Source: JASHPR01 sp963749145
GTDB taxonomy: Bacteria; Actinomycetota; Actinomycetes; Streptosporangiales; Streptosporangiaceae
Reading direction: 5' to 3'
DNA length: 64,000 nucleotides
NCBI GenBank assembly: GCA_963749145.1
Contig: CAVVLN010000004.1
Span: forward strand, 1,984,001 to 2,048,000
Shown here piece after piece: positions 16,359 through 23,763 of the stretch (position 1 is the first letter of the stretch; every line of letters starts with the position of its first letter). The notes under the pieces were generated by a model that saw only the letters and a list, made by a program, of their open reading frames with translations, made no database searches and was not told the DNA's origin. Position numbers and translations under genes: made by a program.

Positions 16359-16575
16359 GTCAGTCAGGTCCTATCACCGGTAAGCCCATCACATGACAGT
16401 ATCGTCCCCACCGTCTCCCGGATCGCTATGTTACGACGCGGGCGAGGGCCCGAGCCCACGCTAGCAACCATGATCCGCTGAACCACGCGTATCCGCGAAT
16501 ATCGCGCGTTTGCGGGCAATTCAACGGGCTGCTGCCGCCCCGCAGCGCCGCCGTGTCCCCGCGCATACTGTGGGG
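16359..16575. other. Divergent promoter region
   Basis: About 217 bp between the divergent carboxypeptidase and VOC genes. It is slightly AT-richer than its surroundings and presumably holds both promoters. I found no clear operator or RNA element. Confidence 0.45.
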
Positions 16576-16947
16576 ATGCCAGTGACACTGCACCACGTCG
16601 TGGTGGACACCCACGACCTGCCGCGGCTGGCCCGGTTCTGGAGCCAGGCGCTCGGCTGGCCGGTTCTGTCCGAGCGCGAGAACGAGATCGTCGTCGGGCC
16701 CGACGAGCACGCGCCGGTCGGCATGTGCTTCATGCCGGTCACCGACGTGAAGACGGTCAAGAACCGAGTCCACGTCGACCTCACCGCCAGCGCCGGGGAG
16801 CGCGACAGCGAGATCGAGCGACTCCTCTCGCTGGGTGCGCGCCGGGTGGACATCGGGCAGACCGGCCAGGAGTCCTGGACCGTCCTGGCCGACCCGGAGG
16901 GCAATGAGTTCTGCGTGGTCCGCCCGAAGAAGACGCTCATCGACTAA
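16576..16947 (+). CDS. VOC superfamily (glyoxalase-like) protein
   Basis: 123 aa from ATG 16576. A single vicinal-oxygen-chelate beta-alpha-beta-beta-beta repeat pair: LHHVVVDTHDLPRLARFWSQALGW at the N-terminus and SWTVLADPEGNEFCVVRP at the C-terminus, the usual family landmarks. Such proteins can be dioxygenases, isomerases or resistance proteins; the sequence does not say which. It stands alone before the flavin riboswitch region, with no operon partner. Confidence 0.85.
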   Translation: MPVTLHHVVVDTHDLPRLARFWSQALGWPVLSERENEIVVGPDEHAPVGMCFMPVTDVKTVKNRVHVDLTASAGERDSEIERLLSLGARRVDIGQTGQESWTVLADPEGNEFCVVRPKKTLID

Positions 16948-16974
16948 CCCCGGAACCCGCCGGATGCCGAGGCT

Positions 16975-17125
16975 GTGGCGCGGAGCCCGGCCGGGTTATG
17001 GTGGTGCCGGTGCAAGACCAGGTGCGGCGGTGACAGCCCGCCGGTCCCGCCCGCGGGGCGGGACGACCCGGTGCGATTCCGGGGCCATGCGGTGACACCC
17101 CGCCATTCCGCGGGGCCCGGACGGG
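16975..17125 (+). ncRNA. Candidate FMN riboswitch (RFN element) upstream of ribE-ribB
   Basis: The leader contains the ordered pieces expected of an actinobacterial RFN element: GCCGGTGCAAGACC, then GCGGCGGTGACAGCCCGC (P3-like hairpin), a GC-rich hairpin CCCGCCCGCGGGGCGGG, GACCCGGTGCGATTCCGGG, and CATGCGGTGACACCCCGC. It lies about 60 bp before the start of the riboflavin synthase fusion. FMN binding would be expected to reduce downstream expression. The boundaries are approximate and the P1 helix was not verified by folding. Confidence 0.75.
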
Positions 17126-17183
17126 CCCTGACGCTCACGGCTCAGCGGACGCGACCGTTGCCGTGGAACAGGATGGTGAGGCG

Positions 17184-18404
17184 ATGTTCACCGGGCGCAT
17201 TACCGAGATCGGGCTGATCGAGAAGGCCAGCGGCGGCAGCGTGGTCGTGCGCGCGCCCCGCAGCGCCACCCGGCTGGAGCCAGGCGGCTCGCTGTGCGTC
17301 AGCGGGGTGCGGATCACCGTGGAGCAGGTCGCCGGGGAGCTGATCGCGGCCCGGCTCACGGAGGAGACGCGGCGGCGGTCGGCACTGGCGGAGCTCACGG
17401 CGGGGCACCAGGTCAACATCGAGATGCCACTGGAAGCCGGCGGCCGGCTGGACGGTCACCTGGTGCAGGGCCACGCGGACGCGGTGGGCAAGGTAACCAG
17501 GGTCGAGGACGAGGGCGTCGGGCAGCGGATTTGGATAAAGCCGCCGGAACGCTTCGTCCGCCTGCTGACCGCCAAGGGCGAGATCGCGGTGGACGGGGTC
17601 AGCCTCACCGTGGCCGATGTGGCCAGGGACCGGTTCTCGGTGGTCGTGATCCCGGCCACCCGCCAGGCCACGACGCTCGGCGCGGTGATGCCCGGAGACC
17701 GGGTGAACCTGGAGTCGGACGTGGTCGCCCGGCTGGCCGCCCGGTGGCCGGATACCACCGCCGCGCGGCTGGCCCGGGCAGTCCGGGCGCTGCCATGGGC
17801 GGGGCCGGTTTCCGGGCGGGCCGGGGTAGAGAAGGCGGTGGCGCAGCTGGCCACGGGCGGCGGCGTGGTGATCTGGGATCCGGACCGGGAGGCCGAGGGC
17901 GACGTGGTGTTCGCCGGGGCCCGGCTGCGGCCGGAGGCCTTCACGTTCCTGCTAACCCAGTGTTGCGGCCACCCGACCGTCCCCTGCGCCCGCGAGATCC
18001 TCGACCGGCTGGAGCTCCCGCCGATCCCCGGAGAGGGTGACCGGCACGGGACCCGCCCGCATGTTCCGGTCGATCTGGCCGCCGGGTCCGGCACCGGGGC
18101 GTCCGCCGCCGAGCGGGCGGCCACCGTGCGGCGCCTGGCCCATACGGATGCGCGGCCGGCCGACTTCCTCCGCCCGGGACACGTGTTCCCGCTGGCGGCC
18201 AGGGCTGGCCTGCTCGTCGAGCGGGCCGGGCACACCGAGGCGACCGTGGCGGCCTGCGCCGCGGCGGGCCTGCCGCCGGTCGGGGTCTGCTGCGAGGTGA
18301 TGAACCCGGACGGCACCACGGCGGGCGCCGCGGACCTCGAGTCCATGGCGCTGTGCTGGGGCCTGCCGCTGGTTGACGTGGCCGACCTGCGCGCCTGCCT
18401 ATGA
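17184..18404 (+). CDS. Fusion of riboflavin synthase (RibE) and 3,4-dihydroxy-2-butanone 4-phosphate synthase (RibB)
   Basis: 406 aa. Residues 1 to about 195 are riboflavin synthase alpha with two lumazine-binding repeats: MFTGRITEIG start, GHLVQGHADAVG, GVSLTVADV and NLESDVVARL are diagnostic. Residues about 205-406 are a DHBP synthase domain: DREAEGDVVFAG (family DRENEGD), DRHGTRPHVPVD, RPGHVFPLAAR and HTEATVAACAAAGLPPVGVCCEVMN. The protein would catalyse both the making of the four-carbon unit and the final dismutation to riboflavin. These domains are usually separate genes, with RibB joined to RibA instead. ATG 17184 is preferred to 17163 because it gives the canonical MFTG start. The leader carries a candidate FMN riboswitch. 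Confidence 0.9.
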   Translation: MFTGRITEIGLIEKASGGSVVVRAPRSATRLEPGGSLCVSGVRITVEQVAGELIAARLTEETRRRSALAELTAGHQVNIEMPLEAGGRLDGHLVQGHADAVGKVTRVEDEGVGQRIWIKPPERFVRLLTAKGEIAVDGVSLTVADVARDRFSVVVIPATRQATTLGAVMPGDRVNLESDVVARLAARWPDTTAARLARAVRALPWAGPVSGRAGVEKAVAQLATGGGVVIWDPDREAEGDVVFAGARLRPEAFTFLLTQCCGHPTVPCAREILDRLELPPIPGEGDRHGTRPHVPVDLAAGSGTGASAAERAATVRRLAHTDARPADFLRPGHVFPLAARAGLLVERAGHTEATVAACAAAGLPPVGVCCEVMNPDGTTAGAADLESMALCWGLPLVDVADLRACL

Positions 18405-18432
18405 GAGGCCGGGGCCGCCCCGTCTCCTGACC

Positions 18433-18543
18433 GATGCCGGGGCCGACGGCGGGCTGAACCGATGCCGGGGCCGACGGCCGGCTGAACCGATGCCGGGGCC
18501 GACGACGGGCTGAACCGATGCCGGGGCCGGCGGCGGGCTGACG
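18433..18543. repeat. Four 28-bp tandem repeats between convergent genes
   Basis: Units begin with GATGCCGGGGCCG at 18433, 18461, 18489 and 18517, each 28 bp with one or two base differences. They fill the gap between the end of the ribE-ribB fusion and the end of the PII gene. No reading frame or hairpin function is evident. Confidence 0.9.
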
Positions 18544-18882
18544 TTACAGCGCGTCCTGGTCGCGATCGCCGGTCCGGACCCGCAGAACGCTCTCCACCGG
18601 GCTGACCCAGATCTTCCCGTCGCCGATGCTGCCGGTATTGACCGCCTTGGCGATCGCGTCCACCACCGGCTCGGCTGCCTCGTCCTGGACCACGGCGTCG
18701 ATGCGCAGCTTGGCCACGACCAGCGCCCGCGTCTGCGCGGGGCGGACGTGCCCCCGGTGGCCGTACTGCTGACCGAAGCCCCGGACCTCGGTCACGGTCA
18801 GCCCGTCACCCCCGCCGTCGATCACGGCCTGGATGACGTCGTCCAGCCGGTCTGGCTTGACGATCGCGGTGATCAGCTTCAT
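18544..18882 (-). CDS. PII-type signalling protein (GlnB/GlnK family) lacking the modifiable tyrosine
   Basis: 112 aa. MKLITAIVKPDRLDDVIQAV and the C-terminal GDGKIWVSPVESVLRVRTGDRDQDAL match PII proteins, which bind ATP/ADP and 2-oxoglutarate. The T-loop reads GFGQQYGHRGHVRPAQTRALVVAKLRI. The normal YRGAEY segment, with Tyr51 that is uridylylated or adenylylated, is replaced by a stretch with no Tyr at that site, so covalent control by GlnD seems impossible. No amtB, glnD or glnA lies nearby. It neighbours DUF1918 and Rv1733c-like genes, suggesting a stress-linked rather than standard nitrogen role (inference). Confidence 0.88.
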   Translation of the reverse strand: MKLITAIVKPDRLDDVIQAVIDGGGDGLTVTEVRGFGQQYGHRGHVRPAQTRALVVAKLRIDAVVQDEAAEPVVDAIAKAVNTGSIGDGKIWVSPVESVLRVRTGDRDQDAL

Positions 18883-19023
18883 TTTCGTCGCCTCCCGGTC
18901 GGTGGTTGCGCGAGCCAGCCGCAGCCTGAGCCGCTGGGCTGGTCACCAGCTGTCAGCTTCACGTCCCCGCCGCCGGGGTCGCAGAGGCGAACGTCCCGGC
19001 CAAGGGCCCGAGACGCGCTGGCC

Positions 19024-19221
19024 CTAGCCGGCGGCGGCCGGGTGGTGCTCCACCACGGTGTCGGACGAGGGGAAGAAGACGCTCTGGCGGTCATCCCGCC
19101 AGCGAACGAGGTAGGGCGGCGCCCCGTTCTCACCGTGAATCTCGATGATCTCGCCGTGGCGCTCCTCATCACCCTGGTGGCGGCCCTTGACCGTCAGCTC
19201 GTCGCCCACTTTTGCTTGCAT
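19024..19221 (-). CDS. DUF1918 domain protein (Rv0569/Rv2302 type)
   Basis: 65 aa from ATG 19221, which AGGAGG precedes by 9 nt; ATG 19227 is too close to it. The sequence MQAKVGDELTVKG...GEIIEIHGENGAPPYLVRWRDD...VFFPSSDTVVEHH is the DUF1918 small beta-barrel. In Mycobacterium tuberculosis a member (Rv0569) belongs to the DosR dormancy regulon; its biochemical role is unknown. A second copy lies 170 bp away on the same strand. A DosR-box-like sequence occurs upstream (19283-19296). Confidence 0.85.
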   Translation of the reverse strand: MQAKVGDELTVKGRHQGDEERHGEIIEIHGENGAPPYLVRWRDDRQSVFFPSSDTVVEHHPAAAG

Positions 19222-19282
19222 CGTCATTCACCTCCTGGCCGTTCGTATCACCATGCTCGAACCGCGCATTTCCCGGGTGCTA

Positions 19283-19296
19283 GGGCCGAAGGTCCG
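19283..19296 (-). promoter_or_regulatory. Possible DosR-type box upstream of the first DUF1918 gene
   Basis: Read on the minus strand the sequence is CGGACCTTCGGCCC, matching 10 of the 12 fixed positions of the mycobacterial core GGGACTTTNGNCCC. It lies about 60 bp upstream of the DUF1918 start. In such GC-rich DNA chance matches are expected, so the support comes from its position next to DosR-regulon-type genes. Confidence 0.35.
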
Positions 19297-19389
19297 AACT
19301 GCTGGCAGCGGCGGGCGCACGGCCGGTCCGCGCGTCCTGCCTCACCGGTGACATCTCCGCCATCGGCTGCGGCCAGCGCGGGACACCGG

Positions 19390-19626
19390 CTAAACGGCGC
19401 TGCTGCCCGCCAGCATGGCCCCTCGTCTATTCCAGGAGGCCGCCCTGGGCCTGATCCTGACCCCTGGCCACGGGAAGACCAGCGAGTCATAGTCGCCGAC
19501 CACCCAGTGCACCAGGTACGGCGGCGAGCCGTCGCTGGTCCTCAGCCCGACGATCGTCCCGACCCGGCCGCTCTCCCCGTTGCCTGTCTTCTCGACGACC
19601 AGTTCGTCGCCGACCTTGGCTCTCAT
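19390..19626 (-). CDS. DUF1918 domain protein, second copy
   Basis: 78 aa from ATG 19624-19626. MRAKVGDELVVEKTGNGESGRVGTIVGLRTSDGSPPYLVHWVVGDYDSLVFPWPGVRIRP is a DUF1918 barrel like its neighbour, followed by a short basic tail. The shared MxAKVGDEL start supports both start choices. It is probably a tandem duplicate that has diverged. A DosR-box-like sequence lies about 70 bp upstream. Confidence 0.85.
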   Translation of the reverse strand: MRAKVGDELVVEKTGNGESGRVGTIVGLRTSDGSPPYLVHWVVGDYDSLVFPWPGVRIRPRAASWNRRGAMLAGSSAV

Positions 19627-19694
19627 CGAACGTCCCGTCCCATCGTCTGGCCGAACCCGGGACCGACGATCGCAGCCTGGACGGCGGGCGGCCA

Positions 19695-19708
19695 GGGACC
19701 CTGGACCC
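19695..19708 (+). promoter_or_regulatory. Possible DosR-type box in the divergent DUF1918 / Rv1733c-like gap
   Basis: GGGACCCTGGACCC matches 10 of the 12 fixed positions of the mycobacterial DosR core GGGACTTTNGNCCC. It lies in the 267-bp divergent gap between the second DUF1918 gene and the Rv1733c-like gene. A weaker relative, TGGACCAAGGGCCC, is at 19794-19807. These are candidate sites for the DosR-like regulator encoded at 21412-22101. Confidence 0.35.
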
Positions 19709-19893
19709 GTGGCCGCACGACCTTGGTCCCGCGGTCCGCGGAACCAACACCGCCCCGCGCCCGCCCGCCCGGCCGGGCAGGCATGGACCAAGGGCCCATT
19801 CATCCGGTGGCTTATGCCCCTGATCCCGGGTCCGGGGTCAGGGGCACCCTGGCTGAAGGGAAGCGCCGGAGGCAGTCAGATCCGGAGGTAGTA

Positions 19894-20490
19894 ATGGCTG
19901 GCAAGGCTGACGCTGCGGGGCGGCCGGTGCACCGGCTGGCGCGGCTATTGATCGGCCGCAACACGCTGCGGCGGACCTCGGACCGGATAGAAAGCGCCGT
20001 GGTGGTGCTGCTGGTAGCGGCTTTCGTGGCCGCTGTGGCCGGCTCGGCCCTGCTCGGCCTGCGCATCTACCACTCGGACCGCGTCGCCGCCTCTCGCCTG
20101 GACCCGACCGTGGCCGTGCTGACCCAGAACGGCCCATACAACGACGGCCTGACCGGGGACGGGCAGGCTGCCGCCCGCTGGCGGGCCCCGGACGGGCAAC
20201 AGCGATCGGGCCTGCTGAATACGGTCGCCGCGCCCGGCATCTGGGGCGCCAGGGCCGGCGCCCGCGTGCCGGTCTGGCTGAACGACTCGGGCCAGCTGGT
20301 GAACCCGCCGCTCGGCAAGACCCAGGTGCTGTTCACGGCGGTCATCATGGCCGTTTCGGTCGGCTGCGGCGCCGGGATCGTCCTGCTGCTCTGCTACTGG
20401 CTGCTGCGGGTGCTGATCGATCGCCGCCGGCTGGCTGGCTGGGAGCTTGCCTGGGCGCTGACCGGCCCCCGGTGGACGTCCCGCCGCTAG
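19894..20490 (+). CDS. Rv1733c-like two-span membrane protein
   Basis: 198 aa from ATG 19894, with GGAGGT 4 nt upstream. The topology is a cytoplasmic N-terminus, a first membrane helix (VVVLLVAAFVAAVAGSALLGL), an extracellular loop of about 90 residues with GDGQAAARWRAPDGQQRSGLL, a second helix (VLFTAVIMAVSVGCGAGIVLLLCYWLL), and a short basic tail with DRRRLAGWELAWALTGPRWTSRR. This matches the Rv1733c family, whose mycobacterial founder is in the DosR dormancy regulon. Function is unknown. Confidence 0.82.
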   Translation: MAGKADAAGRPVHRLARLLIGRNTLRRTSDRIESAVVVLLVAAFVAAVAGSALLGLRIYHSDRVAASRLDPTVAVLTQNGPYNDGLTGDGQAAARWRAPDGQQRSGLLNTVAAPGIWGARAGARVPVWLNDSGQLVNPPLGKTQVLFTAVIMAVSVGCGAGIVLLLCYWLLRVLIDRRRLAGWELAWALTGPRWTSRR

Positions 20491-20594
20491 TCACTCCTCC
20501 AGCCGGCCGCGGGCCCGGGGCGTGCCGCGGGCGGACCGGCGGCAGCGGACCGCGTCGGCCACTGCGGCCAATCGCCCTTACGCTCGGCCCGCGT

Positions 20595-20620
20595 CACCTG
20601 TGAGCTAACAGGTGTAAAGT
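20595..20620 (+). promoter_or_regulatory. Operator and -10 element of the TetR gene; probable leaderless start
   Basis: A perfect 7-bp inverted repeat CACCTGT (20595-20601) / ACAGGTG (20608-20614) with a 6-bp spacer is followed at once by TAAAGT (20615-20620), a good -10 box. The GTG start at 20627 falls where transcription would begin, so the mRNA is probably leaderless. The palindrome overlaps the promoter, as expected for TetR autoregulation. Confidence 0.6.
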
Positions 20621-20626
20621 AGAAGT

Positions 20627-21361
20627 GTGAACCTGCCAGCCGGGCCGGCCGCGTCCTCGCGGCGCAAGCGCCAGCGCAACGCGCGCGGTCAGGGAGCGCG
20701 TCTGACCGGAGAGATCGTGTCCGGCGCGCTGGCCCTCATCGACCGGACCGGGTCTGACGAGGCCGTGACGCTGCGCGCGGTGGCCCGGGAGGTGGGCATC
20801 GCCGCGCCGTCGATCTACGCGCACTTCCCCGACCGTGACTCGATCATGACCGCCGTAGTCACCCGGATCTTCGACGAGCTGACCGCCGCGATCTCCCGCG
20901 GCATCAGCCAGGCCGGGGACGACCGGGTCGACCGCCTGATCGCCGGCTGCGAGGCCTACGTCGGCTTCGGCCTGGAGCATCCCGCCCGTTACGGGGTGCT
21001 GTTCTCCGCGCTGCGGATGGCGACGAAGGACTACGAACCGGCCGCAACCGGCGCCCGCGGCCGTCCGGCGCTCGCGTTCGGGGCGGAGACGTTCGCACTG
21101 CTCCTCGACGCGATCGAGGACTGCGTCACGGCCGGTATCTCCGTTAGTTCCGATGTCGTGGCCGACGCCACCGCGGTGTGGGTGGCCCTGCACGGAACGG
21201 TCAGCCTGCGCACGGCGCTGGCCGACCGGTTTCCGTGGCCCGAGCCCCGGGAGTTCGTCCGCGGGCTGGTGCTGACCCTGGCCAAGGTGACCGCGCCGGG
21301 GCGGGCCGCGCCGACGGCGCCGGCCGGGGTCCGGGTGATGCCGGCCGGGCGGCCCCGGTGA
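20627..21361 (+). CDS. TetR/AcrR family transcriptional regulator
   Basis: 244 aa. The N-terminal helix-turn-helix reads TLRAVAREVGIAAPSIYAHFPDRDSIMTAVV, the standard TetR signature. The ligand-binding C-terminal domain includes FGLEHPARYGVLFSA, seen in the TetR C-terminal group with a WHG-like domain. No drug-efflux or metabolic gene is adjacent in a way that reveals a target. Its own promoter carries a perfect palindrome, so it likely represses itself. The C-terminal tail is a low-complexity Ala/Pro/Arg stretch that merges into a 20-bp GC repeat after the stop. Confidence 0.9.
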   Translation: MNLPAGPAASSRRKRQRNARGQGARLTGEIVSGALALIDRTGSDEAVTLRAVAREVGIAAPSIYAHFPDRDSIMTAVVTRIFDELTAAISRGISQAGDDRVDRLIAGCEAYVGFGLEHPARYGVLFSALRMATKDYEPAATGARGRPALAFGAETFALLLDAIEDCVTAGISVSSDVVADATAVWVALHGTVSLRTALADRFPWPEPREFVRGLVLTLAKVTAPGRAAPTAPAGVRVMPAGRPR

Positions 21362-21411
21362 CGGCCCGGCGGCCCCGGTGACGGCCCGGCGGCCCCGGTG
21401 ATGACGGCCGG

Positions 21412-22101
21412 TCAGCCGCCCTCGTGGTCCCGGTCCGGGTGCTCGTCAGCGAACGCGCGCGCGGCGTAGGCGGCGGCCTGCGTCCGCCGCTCCATGCCCA
21501 TCTTGGCGAACAGCGCGGACACGTAGTTCTTCACCGTCTTCTCGGCCAGGAACATCCGCTCGCCGATCTGCCGGTTGGTCAGCCCCTCGCCGATCAACTC
21601 CAGGATCCGCCGCTCCTGGCTGGTCAGGCCGGCCAGCGGGTCGCTCCGGACGGCCTGGTCGCGCATGTGTTTCATCACCCGGCTGGCCGCCTCGGGGTCC
21701 AGCATGGACTCGCCGGACGCCACGGTGCGGACCGCTCCGACCAGGTCGGTGCCGCGGATCTGCTTCAGCACGTATCCGGCCGCCCCCGCCATGATCGCGT
21801 CGAAGATCGCCTGGTCGTCACCGAACGAGGTGAGCATCAGGCAGGCGACCTCTGGCATCTTCGACCGGATGTCGCGGCAGACCGTGATTCCGTCGCCGTC
21901 CGGCAGCCGCACGTCGAGCACGGCGACGTCCGGGCGCAGCGCCGGGATGCGGGCCAGCGCGGAAGCCGCCGTCCCGGCCTCGCCGACGACGGTGATGTCG
22001 GGATTCGCCTCCAGAAGCTCCCTGACGCCGCGGCGGACTATCTCGTGATCGTCAAGCAGGAACACCTTGATCTGCTTGGCTCCTGGCTCAGGCTGGCTCA
22101 T
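21412..22101 (-). CDS. DosR/DevR-like NarL-family response regulator
   Basis: 229 aa. The receiver domain (residues 11-130) has DDHE, the phospho-acceptor Asp63 in VAVLDVRLPDGDG, TS near 88-89 and Lys in YVLKQIRG. The LuxR-type helix-turn-helix reads LTSQERRILELIGEGLTNRQIGERMFLAEKTVKNYVSALFAKMGMERRTQAA. Several blocks are near-identical to what I recall of mycobacterial DosR (EVVRRG, LDVRLPDGxGI, RMFLAEKTVKNYVS, GMERRTQAA). DosR controls hypoxia/dormancy genes, fitting the DUF1918 and Rv1733c-like neighbours. The sensor-like gene lies 81 bp upstream on the same strand. Confidence 0.88.
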   Translation of the reverse strand: MSQPEPGAKQIKVFLLDDHEIVRRGVRELLEANPDITVVGEAGTAASALARIPALRPDVAVLDVRLPDGDGITVCRDIRSKMPEVACLMLTSFGDDQAIFDAIMAGAAGYVLKQIRGTDLVGAVRTVASGESMLDPEAASRVMKHMRDQAVRSDPLAGLTSQERRILELIGEGLTNRQIGERMFLAEKTVKNYVSALFAKMGMERRTQAAAYAARAFADEHPDRDHEGG

Positions 22102-22182
22102 GTGCTGACACTTCCTCTGCCGGAACTTACTCGGGCACCCGGGATGATCGTATCCGCGCGGGCCGTCGCGCGCCCAGCGGCG

Positions 22183-23391
22183 CTACCGGCGGGCCGGGAT
22201 GACGGGCGGGCTGACCTGGGGGCCGACGGGGAACCGCCAGGCCAGGCGGGCCCCTCCGGGGACCGGCTCGATGTCGATCCGGGCCCCGGCCCGAGCCGCG
22301 GCGTCGCGCAAGCCGGAAAGCTCCGAGGCGGAGCCCTCCTTGATCGCGGCCGCGTCGGTCTTCAGGCTGGCCTCGACCACGGCCAGGCAGGAATCCTCGC
22401 CCGCGGCGATGCTGATGCGGGCCGGGGGGGACTGAGCACCAAGCGTCCCGAGGACCTCGCGCAGCATGCCGAGCAATTCGGCCCTGGCCCCCGGGTTCAG
22501 GGCCCGGTCCACCGGCCCGCTGAACGTGACCTCGGGCACCGGCGTCAGGCCGCCGCACAGGTCCAGGACGTCCTGCCGCAGCCCGCGGGCCTGCATCCGG
22601 TGCTGTATGCCGAAGATCGCCTCCCTGACCAGCCGGACTGCCCGGTCCAGATCGGCCACGGAGGACTCGAGCCGACGGCGTACTTCTCGTTCCGTGGTCA
22701 GGGACGCGGCCCCCTGCAACGACAGCCCGGCCGCGAATATCTGCTGGATGACCTTGTCGCGCAGATCGGTGGCGATGCGCTCGCGGTCGGCCAGGACCGA
22801 GACCTCGCGCAGGCGCTGCTGCAGTTGCATGCTCTCTTCCTGCGTGCGGCTGATCCGCGCGCGCAGGCCGTGCGCCGCGACGGAAAGCAGCGTGCCGAGC
22901 GACCCCCACAGCAGCACCCGGCGGACGATCACCGCGTCAGCCACGACGACCGGCGTCAACGAGATGATCACCTCGACCACCATGATCGCGGCCACCACGC
23001 AGCCCGACTCCCAGCGGTGGTGGAACAGGGCCGTCCAGATCAGGGGGATAAGGATGACGATCCCCACGCCGGAGGTCGGGCCCGCGGCGAGGATCAGCGC
23101 CAGTACGGACCCGACATAGGTCAGCGGGACCAGCACCGTCATCCACCCGGGAAGCCGCGTCCACGGGAGCAGGAACGCGGCCGCGGCCGCCAGCAGCAGG
23201 ACGATGCTGATCACGACCGCCGACGGCGACTGCGGCCCGGGCGGCAGCGCCAGGCTCGCCTCGGCCAGGACCGCCACCACCGCGAACGGGACCAGCCGCG
23301 CGAACAGCCCGGGCCCGCGGAACGGGTAGCCCGGTACCGTTCCGCCGGCCGGCGACGGCTCGGGCGGCGCGGATCCGGCCAGTGGGCCCAT
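22183..23391 (-). CDS. Membrane sensor related to NarL-type histidine kinases, apparent pseudokinase
   Basis: 402 aa. About five membrane helices occupy residues 30-175, followed by a coiled linker and a HisKA_3-like helix: LADRERIATDLRDKVIQQIFAAGLSLQGA. In active DosS-type kinases this reads DLHDxVIQ. Here the phospho-acceptor His is Arg211 (codon CGC at 22759-22761, one base from CAC). The ATP-binding domain is also degenerate: the Asn of the N-box and the D-x-G motif are absent, while only the final SGLRDAAARAG...GGARLAWRFP shell remains. It lacks the GAF/haem domains of DosS. It probably cannot phosphorylate the DosR-like partner and may act as a scaffold or phosphatase-like modulator (inference). 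Confidence 0.82.
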   Translation of the reverse strand: MGPLAGSAPPEPSPAGGTVPGYPFRGPGLFARLVPFAVVAVLAEASLALPPGPQSPSAVVISIVLLLAAAAAFLLPWTRLPGWMTVLVPLTYVGSVLALILAAGPTSGVGIVILIPLIWTALFHHRWESGCVVAAIMVVEVIISLTPVVVADAVIVRRVLLWGSLGTLLSVAAHGLRARISRTQEESMQLQQRLREVSVLADRERIATDLRDKVIQQIFAAGLSLQGAASLTTEREVRRRLESSVADLDRAVRLVREAIFGIQHRMQARGLRQDVLDLCGGLTPVPEVTFSGPVDRALNPGARAELLGMLREVLGTLGAQSPPARISIAAGEDSCLAVVEASLKTDAAAIKEGSASELSGLRDAAARAGARIDIEPVPGGARLAWRFPVGPQVSPPVIPARR

Positions 23392-23763
23392 CAGGGATAC
23401 CCCCCGTCACCGAGGCGCGCCGCGTCCCAGACTCGCTGCCATCATCCGGGGCGACACGGCCATCGTGGTCCAAGCAACACGAGTCACATGCTCCGCGCCC
23501 GCCTGCTCGGGCGCGGAGATCGGTACGGACAATTACCCTAAAAAATCCTACGCTGCCATCGCCGGCCTGCCTAGGCACGCTGACGGGGGTTTCTCCGGCC
23601 GCCATGGGACCCCGGCGGGCGGCGGGCCAGGACGGCACCCAGGCGGGCGGCGGTTCAGCGGACCAGGGCAGCACCGCGGCGGTCGGCGGTTCAGCGGGCC
23701 AGGGCGCCACCCGCGGCGGGCGGCGGTTCAGCAGGCCAGGGCGGCACCGCGGCGGGCGGCGGT
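23392..23763. repeat. Intergenic region with about four 36-bp tandem repeats
   Basis: A gap of about 370 bp. The part from about 23640 to 23770 holds units marked by GGCGGTTCAGC at 23650, 23686, 23723 and 23759 (period 36-37 bp), running into the last codons of the monooxygenase gene. The other half (23392-23600) is less GC-rich and presumably contains the promoter of the sensor gene. No convincing gene is present. Confidence 0.8.

Noticed and set aside
16975..17125. A cobalamin or TPP riboswitch
   Set aside because: The ordered GGTGACAG / GGTGCGATTCCGG pieces and the riboflavin gene downstream fit an FMN element better.
18433..18543. 28-bp repeats as a CRISPR array
   Set aside because: The 28-bp units are directly adjacent without spacers.
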